DNA of 25,121 nucleotides. Source: Acanthaster planci. Taxonomy: Eukaryota; Echinodermata; Asteroidea; Valvatida; Acanthasteridae. The stretch lies in assembly GCF_001949145.1 (NCBI RefSeq), contig NW_019091481.1, forward strand, positions 48,408 through 73,528, in the 5' to 3' direction. The first letter of the stretch is position 1; every line of letters starts with the position of its first letter. Both the position numbers and the translations under genes were made by a program. Positions 22,301 to 25,121 of the stretch are shown piece after piece. The notes under the pieces were generated by a model, which ran no database searches, was not told the origin of the DNA, and saw nothing but the letters and a program-made list of their open reading frames with translations.

Positions 22301-24240
22301 GTTTAAGGTCTGTTTTGATAATAGTGGAGCATAACACTTGCGTCTTCAACAGAACAAAGGAGGGACGTCTTCGTCAATGGAACGTCGACAAAGATGACAC
22401 TGGTCCAAGCAAGGGTCTGCTGTTAAAGAAAGAGTCAGTACAATTAGCAAATATTGACAACCGGATTCAAGGTATTGCTTTCAACCAAACTTACAAGGAC
22501 ACTTTAGCTGAAGACCTGCAGAGGAGAGACAGACTCAGACCATGGAATTGGCGACTCAGTGAGAGTCATTTCATCCCTGACACACAGTTTTTAAACTACA
22601 TGGTATGCATTTCATAATAAAAGATTCTTTAAACATGAACGGAAACTATGGAATGGGGGACTTAGGGATTTCTTTATAAGGAAATTTTATGGTCTTTCGT
22701 AATGGTGATGCTGAACGTGGGGGATTCTGAAACAAAGGAAAATTTTGTAAATCTAAATTGTTTTTTCTTTTCAAAACCCCCCAATACAAAGGGAAAATGC
22801 ATCCTTTGGGATGTTTTGGCATAGCCTAATTACCACCCACCCCACTTAAGATACGCTAGTGCTCAAACCCCAGTGATCGACCATTAACCGTTGTTCTTGG
22901 CACTGCATATATACAAGTACAACAGCAAAGACAGTGCCATCTTTGCTTTGCAAACATTTTTCTTTTTTAAAAGAGTAGCTTTTCGCAAGAATGAGAGATC
23001 GTAAAGTGATATCCTGTAATAAAAATTATACCAATGGTATTTTTCTCTTTTCATTTAACTAGACCTGTCCAACGTCAGTACGTAAAAAACTTCTTCTTGA
23101 GTCGTTTGTTCGCTATAAATATGTGCCTGAGATTCCATTGTTGATGTGGAGTAAACATTACAGCAAAGAGGAGTATGCACGTTTATCACACTTTCACAGT
23201 ATCTACGGGTGGGAGGTTGCTAACGAAAGCGGTAAGAAAAAAATTATGAGCTTGTTTTCTTTAACGATACTCATGAGTATTACTTTGTATTCTTTTGAAT
23301 TGCAAGATAAATTCAAAAGAATACAAAGTAATACAAAGTACTTAATTCTGATGAACCTCAAATCTAGGAAGAAAAACAAAAAATAACGCTTTAGTTAGCA
23401 AAAAAATTCACAAGTTTAAACAAAGAACTGATTTGTTTTCAAGCCGTGATGAACAGTTAGCAATCAGATTTTATGAGGAGCATTTCATAAATTCAGAACT
23501 GTATGACTTTATGATGCGCTCACTTTTGTACAAACTCTCTAGCACCTGCCCTAGTTCAGGATTCATTAGCTGTTCAGAAAGCAGAAAATTGGGGGTTTGT
23601 AAATAATTCTTCTCGTAACTTATCAAGTTCCTATCTCCCTGCAGCAAGTTTATATTGATTTCTTAGTAGCCCTATACTCTTCCATACTTATCAGTATGAT
23701 TGGTACGTTTTTACATTTCATGCAGGCGAATAATCTGTCGGTTCAAACGTTAAAATATTTTATTTAATGACACCTAAGATTATTTCCTCACAACCAACTG
23801 TTGACTGCATAATATCAAACAAAACAAAGCACAACCAAGAAATTGCCGCGAATCGCATTATTGATAATGCTTATGCCAATTTCCATAATTTCTTTACTGA
23901 CTATAAGGTGAAAAGTAGACTTCAAAATCTTCGGGAAAATCCAAAAAGACTGCTCTTGAATTCATCATGATGAAATCAAGAATGACGACCTACTGATGAT
24001 CTAAAATCGTCACACTCAACACACAACTACACTGCGCCTATACTTTTATTGTTGACTGTTACCTTCAGTAATTGCCTCAGCACTCAGCCTTCTGAATACA
24101 TCAAGCAACACGTACATGTTTGACAAGGACCGATCACCGGGAGAAGATGGATGCACATCCTGTGCTGTCATCGGAAACGGTGGCATCTTGAATGGTTCAA
24201 AGATGGGAAAAGAGATCGATGCCCATGATTATGTCTTCAG
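19322..24240 (+). CDS. ST6GALNAC1/2-like: Gene B: second ST6GALNAC1/2-like sialyltransferase, 5' part of a tandem paralogue
   Basis: Proposed join: 19322-19399, 22308-22602, 23063-23231, 24069-24240, open at the right end because the next exon lies beyond the window. The join is in frame for 237 codons plus two bases. It carries a possible membrane anchor, a stem with NRT and NQT sequons, a CPTS segment and the first half of motif L ([20 protein letters not shown] then AHDYVFR). Intron phases 2, 0, 1, 2 match gene A one for one, and exon 3 has the same length. It is a tandem duplicate in the same orientation. Whether it is intact cannot be judged without the motif S, III and VS exons. The start codon exon was not found. 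Confidence 0.82.
20207..20338 (+). CDS. Short open frame, possible first exon or element fragment
   Basis: An ATG opens 43 codons beginning [20 protein letters not shown], with a highly charged, probably helical start and a serine-rich end (DAPSSSRG). A GTGATT that could act as a donor follows at 20324. I do not recognise the protein. Its composition looks more like real coding sequence than its surroundings, but it is short. It could be the N-terminal exon of an unrelated gene or transposon product, or chance. Confidence 0.2.
   Translation: MDKFKEQQRRFREKVKISQGAPEAEDAPSSSRGTESKLKVICT
21110..22055 (+). mobile_element. Possible solo LTR or promoter-bearing block
   Basis: A CCTATAAATAGACC TATA box (21341-21348) is followed by about 690 bp of GC-richer sequence. 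That is followed by AATAAA (22030-22035) and a TTTGACTGTCA end, while TGTAACTGTCAA occurs at the left. Promoter, then poly-A signal, within less than 1 kb and TG...CA ends are the layout of an LTR. No second LTR, primer-binding site, coding sequence or target-site duplication was found. A genuine gene promoter is the alternative. Confidence 0.3.
21341..21348 (+). promoter_or_regulatory. TATA box
   Basis: TATAAATA in the context CCTATAAATAGACC, about 20-30 bases upstream of a GC-richer tract (CTCGTCGGTCAGGTGCAG). This is a good core promoter arrangement on the plus strand. The transcript it would drive is unknown. Confidence 0.4.
22308..22602 (+). CDS. Gene B exon 2: stem region
   Basis: The open frame encodes [16 protein letters not shown], a charged stem, an NQT sequon, and ends in PDTQFLNYM before donor GTATGC at 22603. 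Gene A's stem exon ends in HDRQFIDYM at the same phase 0 border. The 5' border is uncertain: AG at 22306-22307 gives the phase 2 entry that fits the anchor exon, but its pyrimidine tract is poor. The frame is open back to 22252. The two stems have little identity apart from the last ten residues. Confidence 0.72.
22603..23062 (+). other. Intron 2 of gene B
   Basis: Runs from GTATGC to AACTAG. It ends in a clear pyrimidine tract. Nothing else is seen. Confidence 0.75.
23063..23231 (+). CDS. Gene B exon 3: CPTS / start of catalytic domain
   Basis: The acceptor is TTTTCATTTAACTAG and the donor GTAAGA at 23232. The exon is 169 nt, the same as gene A exon 3, with phase 0 entry and phase 1 exit. 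It encodes [18 protein letters not shown], then [20 protein letters not shown] and [17 protein letters not shown]. Gene A has CPTSLR, FVPETPILAW, SRDEYARLSRFHGIFGW at the same places. Runs such as EYARLS-FH and YGW/FGW make the paralogy clear. Confidence 0.92.
23232..24068 (+). other. Intron 3 of gene B
   Basis: Runs from GTAAGA to CTTCAG. It carries the perfect hairpin at 23277-23334 and an unrecognised 67-codon open frame at 23767-23970 without good splice sites. Confidence 0.75.
23277..23334. repeat. Perfect 25-bp inverted repeat (hairpin)
   Basis: Arms at 23277-23301 and 23310-23334 are exact reverse complements, separated by the 8-base loop GCAAGATA. The right arm end overlaps a short direct repeat (AATACAAAGT twice). 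It begins 45 bases after the exon 3 donor of gene B, so the transcript could fold there. Confidence 0.9.
24069..24240 (+). CDS. Gene B exon 4: sialyl motif L, first half
   Basis: The acceptor is TGTTACCTTCAG and the donor GTGAAT at 24241. Entry is phase 1 and exit phase 2, as in gene A exon 4, but the exon is 12 nt (four codons) shorter in the variable N-terminal part. It ends in [20 protein letters not shown] followed by DAHDYVFR. This motif L half is closer to the vertebrate ST6GALNAC1/2 form than gene A's, with HDYVFR rather than HNYIFR. The exon 5 equivalent (KG-E-DVGTRTSF) was not found between 24241 and 25121. Confidence 0.94.
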
Positions 24241-25121
24241 GTGAATATAAGCTCTTCACGCATTCGTTAATTAGATTGTATGTACATTTTAAACACGTAA
24301 CTAAAAAAAAACTTTAAAAACTGCCAATTGATTTGTTGTGTGGCAATATTTTATAATTTATTTTTACATGACATGTACATTTAGAGGAACTCTTCCCGCT
24401 ATGCATGACTACGCAGTAGACAATTTCAGTTTAGGTGACATATGCAAATCACACAGGGCTGGATAGAAAATACACCAACAGAAACTCCTTATCTTTGAAC
24501 AGGAAGGAGAAGCAGCGAGCTCATTTTATACTCAACAAAACAGTGGCTAAGTGGAGAATTAAGACACTGTGAAATGTGGAATGAACTTGCCGTTAAGAAA
24601 TGAAGATAAAGTTTTAAAACAAGTTTTTCTGTCTTGTGCATCTGCTACCCAGCCCCGTACAGTTGACGTAAGTCAGATTTCACCAAAACCCATTATTTGC
24701 CTTCAGTTTTAGTTATCCATGAATCCTAAATCGGCGTATAGTACTGCACCAAAAGACTCGGAAGCAGGGATAGCTGCTCAAAAATATATACAAAAATCTT
24801 AATAAAATATTGTTACACGTTAAAACAATTATGGACAATTTTAGAGGTGTGAACTTTTTGTTGTTGTTCTTGTTTAGACTAACACTGTATATGTCCACTA
24901 CTAGGAAAGAGTATGGTCTTTCTGGAATACAAGCAGTGATTCAAATTGTGATATTTGCAATCGTGGGCGGAGATCCTGGGGTTTGAGGGGATATATCCCC
25001 TCCCTGAGGGATTACTAATATAATCACGCCCCTCCTTCTGTAGCCTGTACCCGTGTCCGCACTTGCCAGCGTCACGATCTCCCCTGGGACGGAGGCTGTG
25101 CTGAGCTATCAGAAATCACCC
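24241..25121 (+). other. Intron 4 of gene B, running off the window
   Basis: Starts at GTGAAT. No exon 5 equivalent is visible. A perfect 18-bp palindrome centred on GATATATC lies at 24985-25002 within a GC-richer right end. Confidence 0.7.
24985..25002. repeat. Perfect 18-bp palindrome
   Basis: GAGGGGATATATCCCCTC reads the same on both strands. It sits in a GC-richer patch (CCTGGGGTTT...CCCTGAGGG) that resembles dispersed repeat sequence; a related AAACCCCAGGAT occurs at 16197-16208. Confidence 0.6.

Larger units (their letters stand above)
19400..22307 (+). other. Intron between gene B's anchor and stem exons
   Basis: Contains a 43-codon open frame at 20207-20338, an imperfect repeat of ATTAAGTTA(C/T)ATTCA(T/A)GCTC at about 20912-20962, and a GC-richer block at 21110-22055 with TATA and AATAAA signals. 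A short frame at about 19650-19770 reads like a protein piece ([20 protein letters not shown]) but has no other support. Confidence 0.45.

Noticed and set aside
23767-23970. 67-codon frame in gene B intron 3
   Set aside because: No GT29 similarity, gene A has no exon at this position, and no good acceptor/donor pair surrounds it.
24241-25121. Search for gene B exon 5 (KGFE-DVGTRTSF)
   Set aside because: No frame with this pattern occurs; the exon most likely lies beyond the window.

Overview
The window is animal (metazoan) genomic DNA: short exons with GT/AG junctions, AT-rich introns, non-LTR retrotransposon relics, and exons of a vertebrate-type family GT29 sialyltransferase. The GT29 exons most resemble the ST6GALNAC1/ST6GALNAC2 branch (alpha-N-acetylgalactosaminide alpha-2,6-sialyltransferase). 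Short introns, many poly-C runs and this gene family suggest a marine invertebrate, perhaps an invertebrate deuterostome. The species cannot be fixed from sequence alone.

Gene A (+ strand, about 1426-15462) is nearly complete. Nine exons carry a type II membrane anchor, a divergent stem, and the whole catalytic domain with sialyl motifs L, S, III and VS, then a stop codon and a polyadenylation signal 7 nt later. The exons join in one reading frame of 487 residues. Only the first exon, with the start codon and cytoplasmic tail, was not found. One junction (exon 6 to 7) needs a non-canonical GC donor.

Intron 7 of gene A (about 7.2 kb) holds two decayed non-LTR retrotransposons, both antisense to the gene. 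At about 7146-10740 lies an element with AP-type endonuclease and reverse transcriptase. At about 11640-13590 lies a 5'-truncated reverse transcriptase of a different lineage.

The intergenic region (15475-19321) is mostly featureless AT-rich sequence, with a two-unit tandem repeat near 16.66-16.98 kb.

Gene B (+ strand, from 19322 or 22308 to beyond the window end) is a tandem paralogue of gene A with the same exon order and intron phases. A probable anchor exon, the stem exon, the CP(T)S exon and the motif L exon are visible; the rest lies past 25121. A GC-richer block with a TATA box and an AATAAA signal, possibly a solo LTR, sits in its first visible intron, and a perfect 25-bp hairpin sits in its third.

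Together the two genes would encode Golgi enzymes that add sialic acid in alpha-2,6 linkage to GalNAc of O-glycans. I found no tRNA, rRNA, CRISPR array or bacterial-type operon.
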